From Demequina sp. (GTDB taxonomy: Bacteria; Actinomycetota; Actinomycetes; Actinomycetales; Demequinaceae): a stretch of 64,000 nucleotides of DNA. The stretch covers positions 22,166-86,165 of the forward strand of contig JASBTB010000014.1 of NCBI GenBank assembly GCA_030148645.1, in the 5' to 3' direction. The position numbers and the translations under genes are program-made. The notes under the pieces were generated by a model. It worked only from the letters and a program-made list of their open reading frames with translations, made no database searches and was not told where the DNA came from. The first letter of the stretch is position 1. The number at the start of each line of letters is the position of its first letter. This document shows positions 19,439-27,578 of this stretch, one piece after another.

Positions 19439-20226
19439 CGGCGGTGCCACCCTTCACATCGACCGTGACGGCCATGGGCATGCCGTTCGTCGTGCAGATG
19501 CAGATTCCAGCGTCCGTGACGGTGGCAACCGCCGCGGTGGAGCGTTTCCACGCCGAACTCACATGGGCCGACGAGGTCTTCTCCCTCTTCAAAGACGACT
19601 CCTACCTGTCCCGTCTCAACCGTGGCGAGATCTCAATCGATGACTGCCCGGAGGAGATGTTCGAGATTCTGAACGCCTGCGAGTGGTATCGGGCTAAGAC
19701 GTTGGGTGGCTTCGACGCGCGCCGCCCCGACCACCTCGATCCGAGCGGCATCGTCAAGGGGTGGGCGGTGGCGCGCGGCTCCGCAGCGCTCGATGCCATC
19801 GGTGCCGCATCCTGGATGATTGGCGCCAGTGGCGATGTCCTGGTGTCCGGCGAGGGGCACGAGTGGCGCATCGGTATCGCCGACCCCCGGGTCGTCGGCG
19901 ATCCGACCGGACGTGCCGTGGTGGATGTCGTGATGCTTGGTGGAAGGCTCAGGGCGCTGGCCACGTCGGGTGGCGCCAACAAAGGCTTACACATCTGGGA
20001 TCCGGTGACAGGACAAGGCGCCGACCACTACCTCCAGGTCTCGGTGATGGCCGCCAACATGGTGGACGCCGATGCCTGGGCCACGGCGATCGCGGCGGGC
20101 GGCGAGAGGGTCCTGTCCGCCGCGCTCGATGCTGGCATGGAGGCGATGGCTATCACCGCCGAACGCGACGACGGGACCTATGGGGCGTATGCATCGTCGG
20201 GCTGGCCCTCGATCCTGCCCGCGTAG
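19435..20226 (+). CDS. apbE: FAD:protein FMN transferase (ApbE)
   Basis: A 263-residue ApbE-family flavin transferase. Family stretches are MGMPFVVQMQ at the start, WADEVFSLFKDDSYLSRLN, LDPSGIVKGWAVARGSAAL, the glycine-rich IGASGDVLVSGEG and the metal-site region ADAWATAIAAGG. It attaches FMN to Thr of FMN-binding domains outside the membrane. No signal peptide is obvious; the family often has a lipobox, so it may act in the cytoplasm or the start may be missed. AGGAGGCG precedes GTG 19435. Its likely substrate is the FMN-binding protein encoded 1.9 kb upstream. Confidence 0.87.
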   Translation: MTAVPPFTSTVTAMGMPFVVQMQIPASVTVATAAVERFHAELTWADEVFSLFKDDSYLSRLNRGEISIDDCPEEMFEILNACEWYRAKTLGGFDARRPDHLDPSGIVKGWAVARGSAALDAIGAASWMIGASGDVLVSGEGHEWRIGIADPRVVGDPTGRAVVDVVMLGGRLRALATSGGANKGLHIWDPVTGQGADHYLQVSVMAANMVDADAWATAIAAGGERVLSAALDAGMEAMAITAERDDGTYGAYASSGWPSILPA

Positions 20227-20253
20227 CGTTCGCGTAGCGTGCCCACCCTCTGG

Positions 20254-20259
20254 CATACT
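20254..20259 (+). promoter_or_regulatory. -10 element (CATACT) of rpsP
   Basis: TGGCATACTTG lies about 120 bp before rpsP, in a context seen at many actinobacterial ribosomal-protein promoters. No convincing -35 is seen. The leader 20260-20380 is GC-rich and may be structured. Confidence 0.4.
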
Positions 20260-20380
20260 TGTCGGTTGGCGCTTGCGGCCCTCTACCCGCAGGTGACTAT
20301 TCGTCTTGTCAGGCGTCCCGGTCTATTTCCCGGACCGGTGCTGCCCGACTCACACCGAATCCTGAGGAGCAGTACCGAAA

Positions 20381-20962
20381 ATGGCAGCCAAGATCCGTCT
20401 CAAGCGCTTTGGCAAGAAGCGTGCACCGTACTACCGCGTCGTCGTCATGGACTCGCGTGCCAAGCGCGACGGCCGTGCGATCGAAGAGATCGGCAAGTAC
20501 CACCCCACCGAGGAGCCCTCGGTCATTGTCATCGACTCCGAGCGTGCGCAGTACTGGCTTTCGGTGGGCGCGCAGCCCTCCGATCAGGTCAGAGCGCTTC
20601 TGAAACTCACTGGCGACTGGGGGAAGTTCAAGGGCGACAAGGATGCGACGAGTACCGTCAAGGTAGCGCCGGGCAGGGTCAACGCCGAAGACGCCATCAA
20701 GGCGCACGCGGACGAGGCCGAGAAGCGCAAGGCCGCGAAGTCTGCCGCCAAGGAGGCCGAAGCGGCAGCCAAGGAGAAGGCCGCCAAGGAGGCCGAAGCG
20801 ACAGCCAAGGCCGCCTCGAAGGCTGAGGCCGACGCCGTCGCCGACGAGTCCTCCGAGGTCCCCACCGACGAAGCCAATGACGGTGATGTCCAGATCGCCG
20901 AGGGCAACCCGAGCGAAGGCGACGACAAGGTCGAGGGCGCCAACGACGTGGAAGCGAAGTAG
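20381..20962 (+). CDS. rpsP: 30S ribosomal protein S16 with long charged tail
   Basis: A 193-residue S16. The first 80 residues are the normal protein ([33 protein letters not shown]). The remaining 110 are an Ala/Lys/Glu-rich, low-complexity tail with repeats of the [17 protein letters not shown] kind. Actinobacterial S16 proteins often have such tails, but this is long. It is the first gene of rpsP-khpA, with rimM, trmD and rplS following on the same strand. Confidence 0.95.
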   Translation: MAAKIRLKRFGKKRAPYYRVVVMDSRAKRDGRAIEEIGKYHPTEEPSVIVIDSERAQYWLSVGAQPSDQVRALLKLTGDWGKFKGDKDATSTVKVAPGRVNAEDAIKAHADEAEKRKAAKSAAKEAEAAAKEKAAKEAEATAKAASKAEADAVADESSEVPTDEANDGDVQIAEGNPSEGDDKVEGANDVEAK

Positions 20963-20965
20963 CGC

Positions 20966-21196
20966 ATGGTCCTCGAGGCCCTGGAGTTCCTGGTGCGTTC
21001 GATCGTCCGCAATCCGGAAGACGTACGTGTCACTGAGCGTGCGGGGCGTCGCGGAGTGACCCTGAATGTGGTGGTCCATCCGGACGATCTTCCGCGGGTC
21101 ATCGGCCGTCACGGCCGCACGGCGAATTCGTTGCGCACCGTCGTCGATGCGGTCGCGCGTGACGAGGTCCGCGTCAACATCGTCGACGTCGCCTAA
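20966..21196 (+). CDS. khpA: KH-domain RNA-binding protein KhpA
   Basis: A 76-residue single KH domain with the GxxG loop in PRVIGRHGRTANSLRTVV. KhpA (YlqC/UPF0109) binds RNA with its partner KhpB in many Gram-positives. Its place after rpsP is widely conserved. The start at 20966 is 3 nt after the rpsP stop. Confidence 0.9.
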   Translation: MVLEALEFLVRSIVRNPEDVRVTERAGRRGVTLNVVVHPDDLPRVIGRHGRTANSLRTVVDAVARDEVRVNIVDVA

Positions 21197-21214
21197 CGGT
21201 TACGTAGTGCGCGG

Positions 21215-21242
21215 GGCCCGGCCCCTTCCGAGGGACCGGGCC
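21215..21242 (+). terminator. GC-rich hairpin after khpA
   Basis: GGCCCGG (21215-21221) pairs with CCGGGCC (21236-21242) around a loop with a further CCC/GGG pairing. No U-run follows, so it may stabilise or attenuate rather than terminate. It lies 18 bp after the khpA stop. Confidence 0.45.
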
Positions 21243-21257
21243 TTCCGCGTGTCCGAT

Positions 21258-21294
21258 GGTACGAACCGGGCGCCTTCCGGACGGTACGAACCGG
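21258..21294 (+). repeat. Direct repeat GGTACGAACCGG, two copies, 25-bp period
   Basis: GGTACGAACCGG occurs at 21258-21269 and 21283-21294, with CTTCCG before each copy. It lies in the khpA-rimM gap. It may be a regulator site or part of a structured RNA; nothing in the sequence decides. Confidence 0.5.
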
Positions 21295-21302
21295 ATCCGT
21301 GC

Positions 21303-21341
21303 GCGCCACGCCGCGTGGCGCACCCTTTTGGCAAAGGGTGC
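21303..21341 (+). other. Two adjacent perfect hairpins before rimM
   Basis: The first hairpin has an 8-bp stem, GCGCCACG/CGTGGCGC (21303-21310 and 21314-21321), with a 3-nt loop. The second has a 9-bp stem, GCACCCTTT/AAAGGGTGC (21320-21328 and 21333-21341), with loop TGGC. The two share two bases, so they are alternatives or stacked. They could act as a terminator/antiterminator pair or a small RNA. Confidence 0.5.
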
Positions 21342-21426
21342 TGGCGTGTCGGCGCGCAAATTGGTTCGGGGCGTCGGGGCGCGGCTGGGGAGGGCACGTA
21401 GCGTCCCGACCGCACCCGCAGCACCC

Positions 21427-21432
21427 TAGTCT
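21427..21432 (+). promoter_or_regulatory. -10 element (TAGTCT) of leaderless rimM
   Basis: TAGTCT lies 7 nt before the rimM ATG at 21440, with no Shine-Dalgarno. rimM-trmD may therefore start its own transcript. Confidence 0.45.
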
Positions 21433-21439
21433 TGATCCC

Positions 21440-21970
21440 ATGAAGGTGACTGTCGCGCGCGTCGGCCGCGCCCATGGACTCAAGGGCGAGGTGTCGGTCG
21501 AACTGAGGACCGACATTCCCGAGCAGCGACTTCGGCCGGGCGCTGTGCTGGAGACTGAGCCAGCCGCAGCAGGCCCGCTCACGGTGATCTCCGCCCGGAC
21601 CCAGTCTGGCCGCTGGTACGTGAGGCTTGAGGGGATCGCAAGCCGCGAAGCCGCCGAGGCGGCCAGGGGCCTCGAGTTGATGGTCGAGGCGGACGAGGAT
21701 GAAGAAGACGGCGCCTGGTACGTTCACCAACTGGTTGGGCTGCGTGCCGAGCGCCCGGACGGCACCCTGGTGGGCGACGTGGTGGACCTGATGGACATGC
21801 CCGCCCAGGATCTGCTAATTGTCCGCGAGCCGTCGGGGCGCCGCTCCATGATTCCGTTTGTCGAGGACTTCGTTCCGGAGGTCGATGTCGAGGGCGGCCG
21901 CGTCGTCGTGACCCCGCCCTTCGGGCTTCTTGGTGGTGAAGAGCAGGCGGACACTGGGGAGCCGCACTAG
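21440..21970 (+). CDS. rimM: 16S rRNA processing protein RimM
   Basis: A 176-residue RimM, helping assemble the 30S head. The N-terminal domain starts [20 protein letters not shown] and the PRC-barrel domain follows ([34 protein letters not shown]). ATG 21440 is chosen because the family N-terminus begins there; the ORF-track start 47 codons upstream runs through the hairpins. Its stop overlaps the trmD start. Confidence 0.93.
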   Translation: MKVTVARVGRAHGLKGEVSVELRTDIPEQRLRPGAVLETEPAAAGPLTVISARTQSGRWYVRLEGIASREAAEAARGLELMVEADEDEEDGAWYVHQLVGLRAERPDGTLVGDVVDLMDMPAQDLLIVREPSGRRSMIPFVEDFVPEVDVEGGRVVVTPPFGLLGGEEQADTGEPH

Positions 21971-22695
21971 TGCGTATCGACGTCGTCAGCATCTTCCCCG
22001 AATTCTTCTCGGTGTTGGATGTGTCCCTGCTGGGCAAGGCCCGCCAGGCCGAACTGGTGCAGGCGCACGTCCACGATTTGCGCCAGTGGGCTGACGTGAA
22101 GCCGGACGGCACGCCCGATGTGCACCGCGCCGTGGACGACTCTCCCTTTGGGGGGGGAGCGGGAATGGTGATGAGGGCCGACGTCTGGGGCAGAGCGCTC
22201 GACGATGTGCTCCAACCCGGCGGGGTGCTGGTGATCCCAAGTCCGGCAGGTAGTCCCTTCACCCAGGCGCTCGCGGCCGACCTTGCTCAGGCCGAGCAGA
22301 TCGCCTTCGCTTGCGGACGCTACGAGGGCATCGACGCCCGGGTGGCCGAGCACTACGAGGCAGCCGGTTTTCGCGTCGCGGAGTTGTCGCTTGGCGACTA
22401 CGTGCTCAACGGCGGAGAAGTCGCGGCGGTGGCAATGATCGAGGCCATCGCCAGGCTGATTCCAGGATTCATGGGCAATGCAGCCAGCGTCGTCGAGGAG
22501 AGTCACGCCGACGGTCTGCTGGAGTACCCGCCATACACGAGGCCCGCTTCATGGCGGGGTCTCGAGGTGCCTCGCGTTCTCCTCAGTGGCCACCACGGCA
22601 TGATCGCGCGGTGGCGTCGCGAGCAGCAGATGGCACGCACGCGCCTGCGCCGTCCGGACCTGCTCGCCGACGATGACGACGGTGTGGCACAATAG
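21970..22695 (+). CDS. trmD: tRNA (guanine-37-N1)-methyltransferase TrmD
   Basis: A 241-residue SPOUT methyltransferase that makes m1G37 in tRNAs with SAM. Visible are [38 protein letters not shown], the knot region [21 protein letters not shown] and [14 protein letters not shown]. The GTG start overlaps the rimM TAG by one base. The rplS promoter probably lies in its last codons (TGTGGCACAATAG). Confidence 0.96.
   Translation: MRIDVVSIFPEFFSVLDVSLLGKARQAELVQAHVHDLRQWADVKPDGTPDVHRAVDDSPFGGGAGMVMRADVWGRALDDVLQPGGVLVIPSPAGSPFTQALAADLAQAEQIAFACGRYEGIDARVAEHYEAAGFRVAELSLGDYVLNGGEVAAVAMIEAIARLIPGFMGNAASVVEESHADGLLEYPPYTRPASWRGLEVPRVLLSGHHGMIARWRREQQMARTRLRRPDLLADDDDGVAQ
22686..22691 (+). promoter_or_regulatory. 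-10-like element (CACAAT) for rplS
   Basis: TGTGGCACAATAG overlaps the trmD stop and resembles the rpsP promoter core TGGCATACTTG. It would give rplS a leader of about 125 nt; 22696-22822 shows a GC-rich potential hairpin region but no clear known leader. Confidence 0.3.
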
Positions 22696-22822
22696 TGCGT
22701 CGGTGCGCGCGGAGTTGAACCTGCCACAGGGGGTTCAGCGGTTCCCGCGGCGTAACACCCTTTATCGAGTGCCGTAAGGCAAGAGATCGTGGATGACCTG
22801 TGGCAACTGCGAGGAGTCAGAC

Positions 22823-23170
22823 ATGCACAAGCTCGACGGCGTCGACGCAAGCCAGCTTCGCGACGACATTCCGGCGTTCCGTGCCGGAGACACGCTCAAG
22901 GTCCACGTCAAGGTCGTCGAGGGCACCCGCGCTCGCGTCCAGGTGTTCCAGGGCATCGTGATCGCCCGCCAGGGTTCGGGCGTGGGCGAGACCTTTACGG
23001 TCCGCAAGGTCTCCTTCGGCGTGGGGGTGGAGCGCATGTTCCCCCTGCACGCCCCGACCATCGACAAGATCGAGGTAGACCGGCGCGGCGACGTTCGCCG
23101 TGCCAAGCTCTACTATCTGCGCGGTTTGCGCGGTAAGGCTGCTCGCATCCGCGAGAAGCGCGAGAACTAG
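22823..23170 (+). CDS. rplS: 50S ribosomal protein L19
   Basis: A 115-residue L19 with [50 protein letters not shown] and the C-terminal [19 protein letters not shown] 22823 has GAGGAG upstream and fits the family start; the ORF-track GTG is 10 codons earlier. The usual order trmD-rplS-lepB-rnhB is kept. Confidence 0.96.
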   Translation: MHKLDGVDASQLRDDIPAFRAGDTLKVHVKVVEGTRARVQVFQGIVIARQGSGVGETFTVRKVSFGVGVERMFPLHAPTIDKIEVDRRGDVRRAKLYYLRGLRGKAARIREKREN

Positions 23171-23232
23171 CCATTTCTCCGTCACACGTCGCGCCAGCGC
23201 AGAGGTCTGACCTCTCTGCCGGTCGCCGTGTC

Positions 23233-23871
23233 ATGGCGTGGCTGCGCGAGGTCCTTATCGTGTTGGGTAGCGCGCTCGTCTTGTCGCTGTTGCTCAAGAC
23301 CTTCGTGTTTCAGTCGTTCTGGATCCCCTCGGGGTCGATGGAAAACACCCTTGAGGTGCGGGATCGCATTCTCGTGTCGTTGTGGCGTCCCGGTCCACTC
23401 GACCTGCGTCGCGGCGACATCGTCGTCTTCAAGGACCCGGGCGGCTGGCTGAGCCCGCCGCCGCAGGTGGAACCCACCGGGCTTGCGAAGGGCTGGAGCA
23501 CCTTCGCCACGTTCGTGGGGTTGCTGCCCCAGGATGCTGGCCAGCATCTGGTGAAGCGAGTGATAGGCCTTCCCGGCGACACGGTCGCGTGCAACACTGC
23601 CGACGACGCGGTCATGGTCAATGGGGTCGAATTGGTCGAGAACTACGTCAAGCCCGGCACCTCGAGTTGCACCTACGGGTGGGAGGTCACCGTTCCGGAG
23701 GGCCGAATCTGGGTGCTGGGCGACAACCGCTCCAACTCGGCCGACTCGCGTGCTCACCTAGGCGACCCCGGTGGGGGCATGGTCCCGATCGACAACGTGG
23801 TTGGTACGGCGTTCGTGACGGCATGGCCGCTTGAGCACTGGAAGACGTTCGGCAATCCCTACCCCGGCTAG
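23233..23871 (+). CDS. lepB: Signal peptidase I
   Basis: A 212-residue type I signal peptidase with one N-terminal membrane span (residues 6-26). The catalytic Ser is in FWIPSGSMENTL and the catalytic Lys in HLVKRVIGLPGD; the C-terminal box is WVLGDNRSNSADSR. It cleaves signal peptides outside the membrane. ATG 23233 is not backed by a strong ribosome-binding site, and GTG 23227 is a possible alternative only if in another frame, so the start is moderately sure. Confidence 0.92.
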   Translation: MAWLREVLIVLGSALVLSLLLKTFVFQSFWIPSGSMENTLEVRDRILVSLWRPGPLDLRRGDIVVFKDPGGWLSPPPQVEPTGLAKGWSTFATFVGLLPQDAGQHLVKRVIGLPGDTVACNTADDAVMVNGVELVENYVKPGTSSCTYGWEVTVPEGRIWVLGDNRSNSADSRAHLGDPGGGMVPIDNVVGTAFVTAWPLEHWKTFGNPYPG

Positions 23872-23874
23872 GGT
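23869..23874 (+). promoter_or_regulatory. -10 element (TAGGGT) of leaderless rnhB
   Basis: TAGGGT overlaps the lepB stop codon and lies 7 nt before the rnhB ATG at 23882; no Shine-Dalgarno is present. Confidence 0.45.
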
Positions 23875-23881
23875 CGGGGCT

Positions 23882-24553
23882 ATGGCAGTGACTCTTATCC
23901 GCGAGTCTGCCCGGTGGGACGCGGGCGCGCGCCTCGTAGCGGGAATCGATGAGGTGGGCAGAGGTGCGCTGGCTGGCCCCGTGAGCGTGGGCGTGGCGGT
24001 ACTCACGCGGTGCACCACGTGGCCCGCCGGGCTCGCGGACTCCAAGGAACTGAGCCCCACGGCGCGCGAGGCTATCGCAACGGCGATCCCGGATTTTGGT
24101 GTGGGCCGGGCGGTGGGTCATGCGAGCCCGGCAGAGATCGACGAGCGCGGCATCGTCGCCGCTCTGCGGCTGGCGGGGATGCGGGCCCTGGCCTCCCTGG
24201 CGGACGACGGCATCGTGCCCGATGCGATTCTGCTCGACGGTCGCCATGACTGGCTGACCCCACCCGCCGCCGACCTGTTCGCGGACGATGCCGATGCCAC
24301 GGCCCTCGCGCCTGTCACCATGGTCGTCAAAGGCGACCGGCTGTGCGCGTCGATTGCGGCCGCCTCGATCGTGGCCAAGGTGGAGCGCGACGCGCTGATG
24401 CGCGAGGCCCACGTGTCACACCCCGCTTACGGCTGGGAGGGCAACAAAGGCTACGGTTCCGCTGGGCACCTGGCGGCCCTGCGGGAGATCGGCCCGAGCC
24501 CCCTGCACCGGGTGTCGTGGAAGCTGCCCGAGCGGGTGGGGGCCGACAGCTAG
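23882..24553 (+). CDS. rnhB: Ribonuclease HII
   Basis: A 223-residue RNase HII that removes ribonucleotides and RNA from RNA/DNA hybrids. The catalytic Asp-Glu is in AGIDEVGRGALAGPV, followed by LADSKELSPTARE, the catalytic Asp in DAILLDGRHD, SIAAASIVAKVERD and YGWEGNKGYGSAGHLAAL. ATG 23882 gives the canonical N-terminus. Its stop overlaps the stop of the convergent pseudogene by two bases. Confidence 0.94.
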   Translation: MAVTLIRESARWDAGARLVAGIDEVGRGALAGPVSVGVAVLTRCTTWPAGLADSKELSPTAREAIATAIPDFGVGRAVGHASPAEIDERGIVAALRLAGMRALASLADDGIVPDAILLDGRHDWLTPPAADLFADDADATALAPVTMVVKGDRLCASIAAASIVAKVERDALMREAHVSHPAYGWEGNKGYGSAGHLAALREIGPSPLHRVSWKLPERVGADS

Positions 24554-25332
24554 GCGTCGCCATCCCATCCGAGTCGACGTGTCACGGCCCGTACGGCGGC
24601 CGGCGGCAGTCCCGTGGGTCCTACGCCAAGGTGTTCCGCGGCGATGTCGAGCAGTGTTCGCGCGGCTGTCTCCGGCGACTGCGCGACCGCCTCGGCGATC
24701 TGTGCCGCGAGTTCTGGGTAGGCCCGTTCGACGCGTCGGAATCCGTCGAGGCGGTCAAGTGCTGCTGCCTCGTGCGACGCAAGGGTGGCACGAACGGCGC
24801 GTAGCAGTGCCGCGACGGCTTCGTTGCGAATGACGTTTCCGGCACTGACGCGCTCGCCGCGGCGCCACCGTCCGACTCCATGGAGGAGTTCGAAGAGGAA
24901 GACCGCAATGTCGCGGTCGGCGTCCGCTTCGTTCGCCGCAAACCGGCAGGAAGCGATCTCTGCCATGGTCTCCACTACGCCGCCACGGTCCAAGAGAACG
25001 AGATAGTCGTCGGCGACCCAGGTGCGCAGGCTTTCGAGAGTGGCGACACCCCACTCGACGAGGTGTCCGTTGCCGTAGACGGCCTTCCCGCCCCCGTGGT
25101 GCTCAACGGTCCGCAGGACAAGATCTTCAGGGTAGGGCAGCCAGGCGAGACCGTCGCGGAATACTGCTGTCGCTTCGGGCTTGGCGATGATGGCGATGTC
25201 GTGGTCCGACTACTCATCCACTCAAGAGGAGTCGGCCGTCGATCCCATGCCCACCACGCCCACCACGTCGCGTCGTGCCGACAACGTGGCGAGCACCCCC
25301 TGAAGCCACTCGTGGTGCTGTTCGGGTGTCAT
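24550..25332 (-). pseudogene. Nucleotidyltransferase-fold gene with two in-frame stop codons
   Basis: Reading from ATG 25332 gives 36 residues ending GVVGMGSTADSS, then TGA (25224-25222), VDE, then TAG (25212-25210), then SDHDIAIIAKPEA and an open frame of about 220 residues to 24550. The join reads like the GS-x(n)-D-x-D active site of a nucleotidyltransferase domain. One base change at each stop (CGA to TGA, TGG to TAG) would restore a 260-residue protein. The ATG overlaps the GH31 stop (ATGA), so it was the last gene of the sugar operon. The ORF-track entry 24550-24993 is only its 3' part. It is either a pseudogene or carries sequencing errors. Confidence 0.72.
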
Positions 25333-27578
25333 GTCGCCGACGTGAACAGTGGGCCGAGCCTGTCCCAAGCAGACGCACGGACGTATACGGGCACCCTGTG
25401 GCGAGGCGTGTGAGTGGTGATGGTCTGTCCGCCCTCGACCGGCTCGCCCGTCCAGGCATCACGCCAGTCGCCGCGCGGCACGTACACGTCCCAGGACTCG
25501 CCTGGCGCGAGAACGGGGGCCACGAGCACGTCGTCGCCCAGCGTCCATTCGGGCGGCGCGGACCACACGGCCTGGTCGTCGGCATGGTCGAAGAACAGCG
25601 GGCGCATGAGTGGGCGCGAGGTGTCGACAGCCTTCTTCGCCTGCTCGGCGATGTAGGTCAGCAGCCGCTCGCGAAGAGCCACGATCTCCCGCACCTCGTC
25701 AATCACGGAGGCGTCGTCGGAGAGCTCAGCAATGTTCCACGGAGTGCGATCCCGCGAGGGAGTGCGGTGGTGGTTGAACTCCGAGTGGTATTGCATGATC
25801 GGCACAAACGCGCTCGCGGCGAAGGCGCGTACGTAGAGTTCGGCGTCGGGCACGGGCCCCGAGAAACCTGCGATGTCCCAACCCCAATAGACGATGCCCG
25901 ATGCGGCGGCGTTGAGTCCCGCCCACATGGACCAGCGGAACGCGTCCCAGGTGGAGTTCTCGTCGCCTGCCCAGAACGCGCCGTGGGCCTGTGAGCCGGT
26001 GAATCCCGCACGCGAGAACGTTACCGGCGCTTTGCCGCATCGCCGCATGAGGTCGCCGTAGGCCTTCGCGTAGGCCACCGGGTTGAGGTTATTGGCCTCT
26101 GCGCCAGTGCGTCCGTCGCGATAGACCAGGTCGGAGCCCCACGCGTGTTCGCCGCCATCAGTCTTGAAGCCGTCCACGCCCATCTGCTCCACCAGGTAGC
26201 GGCGCTTCTGGGTCCACCACCGGGCCGCGTCGTCGTCAAGGAAGTTGGGCATGAGACTGAGGGGGAACCACCATCCGCGGTTGCGGTAGGGCCGCAGCGA
26301 ACCGTCCGCGTGGCGCGTCCGGATGACGCGCCCCTCCCGGATCGCAGCATCGGCGTCGTGCCGGGTTTGACCCTTGGGGTGGGGCCGCATCTTGATCAGC
26401 GGGATCTGCCACAGCAACAGGCGCGTGTCCTGCGCGTGTAGCGAGTCCACCATCCCCTTGGGGTCGGGCCACGCGCCATCGGCAGGGTAGGTGAAGTCCT
26501 CCAGGCGCAAGGGACCGCCGTCTTCGCGGGGCTGGTACTGGGCGTCGCGCCATACCGTGAAGGTGCTTTCATCGCTCCAGGCTTCGATCACAATGGAGCC
26601 GACGGGGATCCCGTGCTGCGCATGCAATGCCGCTTGACGTTCCACCTCGGCCTGGGTGTTCCACTCGTTGCCGCTAGCCCACAGGCGCAGTACCCAGTCG
26701 GGAAGCTCCTTGGGGCGTCCGGCGTGCGCCAAGAACGCGTCCAGCACCTGCGTGGGTGGGCCGCCAAAGGTGCGGACAGTCAGGGGCGTTGGTGCATCGG
26801 CGGGCGCGGCGGTTTCCGCTTCCACAGTGAGAAGGTTGGTAGCGGTCTCGCCGACGTCGAACCACACGCGCCGCGACGTGTCCACGTGAAATCCCCAGCC
26901 GGAGCCTCCCACCACGTGGGCAAACGGCATCGGCATGTAGGTGCGGCGCATCGCGCCTTGGGACTTGTACTGTTCAAACACCACAGAGTCGAGGCTCGTG
27001 CCGCGGTGATCGAGGCGGTCGAAGCGCTCGCCAAACCCGACGACGTGCTCCCCGTCGGCGAGGGGGAGCGAAAAGCGCACCGTTGCGACGTGGGTCGCGG
27101 TGCGCAGCGCCCGCACCGAACCGGAGACGACGCCGACCGGGCCCTCTATCGCGACCAGCCCATCGGGCGCGTCTTCCCACCGTGCCACCTCGGCGTGAGA
27201 GATAGTGGTGAGGCGCGTGGTCTCGCCATCGGAGGCGCTGAGTCGGTACGACAGCGACACGGTGTCGGCGGCGACGTCGACAGTGGCCTCCCAGCCGCCC
27301 GACCTTCTGGCCACTTTGGCCTGGGCGGACGCGAGGTGGCCGCCATCGACCTGGTGGCCGCGCGCCAACCTCACGACCGGCGCGCAGCGCACGTCACGCG
27401 TGGAGCGGGAGCCGTCGGCGCGAGTCTCGGTCAGATGGAGCATGACGGCGCGGACGTCGGCGGATGTGCGAGAGCCGATGCGCAGGCTCTCGCCCGCGAT
27501 CGGTAGCACGGGCCAGCGTTGGTCGGTGTCGGCGGAGTACGGATGCCCCGAACCAAGGGGGCTGTGCTGGATCATCAT
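25329..27578 (-). CDS. Glycoside hydrolase family 31 alpha-glucosidase-like enzyme
   Basis: A 749-residue GH31 enzyme. It has an N-terminal beta-sandwich (to about residue 240), a catalytic TIM barrel with the nucleophile region VDGFKTDGGEHAWG and the YWGWDIAGFSG stretch, and C-terminal beta domains. No signal peptide is seen, so it acts in the cytoplasm on imported sugars. ATG 27578 overlaps the stop of the upstream GH15-like gene (ATGA). The exact linkage is unknown: alpha-glucosidase, alpha-xylosidase and sulfoquinovosidase all belong to this family. Confidence 0.85.
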   Translation of the reverse strand: MMIQHSPLGSGHPYSADTDQRWPVLPIAGESLRIGSRTSADVRAVMLHLTETRADGSRSTRDVRCAPVVRLARGHQVDGGHLASAQAKVARRSGGWEATVDVAADTVSLSYRLSASDGETTRLTTISHAEVARWEDAPDGLVAIEGPVGVVSGSVRALRTATHVATVRFSLPLADGEHVVGFGERFDRLDHRGTSLDSVVFEQYKSQGAMRRTYMPMPFAHVVGGSGWGFHVDTSRRVWFDVGETATNLLTVEAETAAPADAPTPLTVRTFGGPPTQVLDAFLAHAGRPKELPDWVLRLWASGNEWNTQAEVERQAALHAQHGIPVGSIVIEAWSDESTFTVWRDAQYQPREDGGPLRLEDFTYPADGAWPDPKGMVDSLHAQDTRLLLWQIPLIKMRPHPKGQTRHDADAAIREGRVIRTRHADGSLRPYRNRGWWFPLSLMPNFLDDDAARWWTQKRRYLVEQMGVDGFKTDGGEHAWGSDLVYRDGRTGAEANNLNPVAYAKAYGDLMRRCGKAPVTFSRAGFTGSQAHGAFWAGDENSTWDAFRWSMWAGLNAAASGIVYWGWDIAGFSGPVPDAELYVRAFAASAFVPIMQYHSEFNHHRTPSRDRTPWNIAELSDDASVIDEVREIVALRERLLTYIAEQAKKAVDTSRPLMRPLFFDHADDQAVWSAPPEWTLGDDVLVAPVLAPGESWDVYVPRGDWRDAWTGEPVEGGQTITTHTPRHRVPVYVRASAWDRLGPLFTSAT

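Noticed and set aside
25210-25224. Recoding of TGA/TAG (selenocysteine or readthrough) in the nucleotidyltransferase
   Set aside because: Two different stops lie 12 bases apart and no recoding signal is evident; loss of function or sequence error is simpler.
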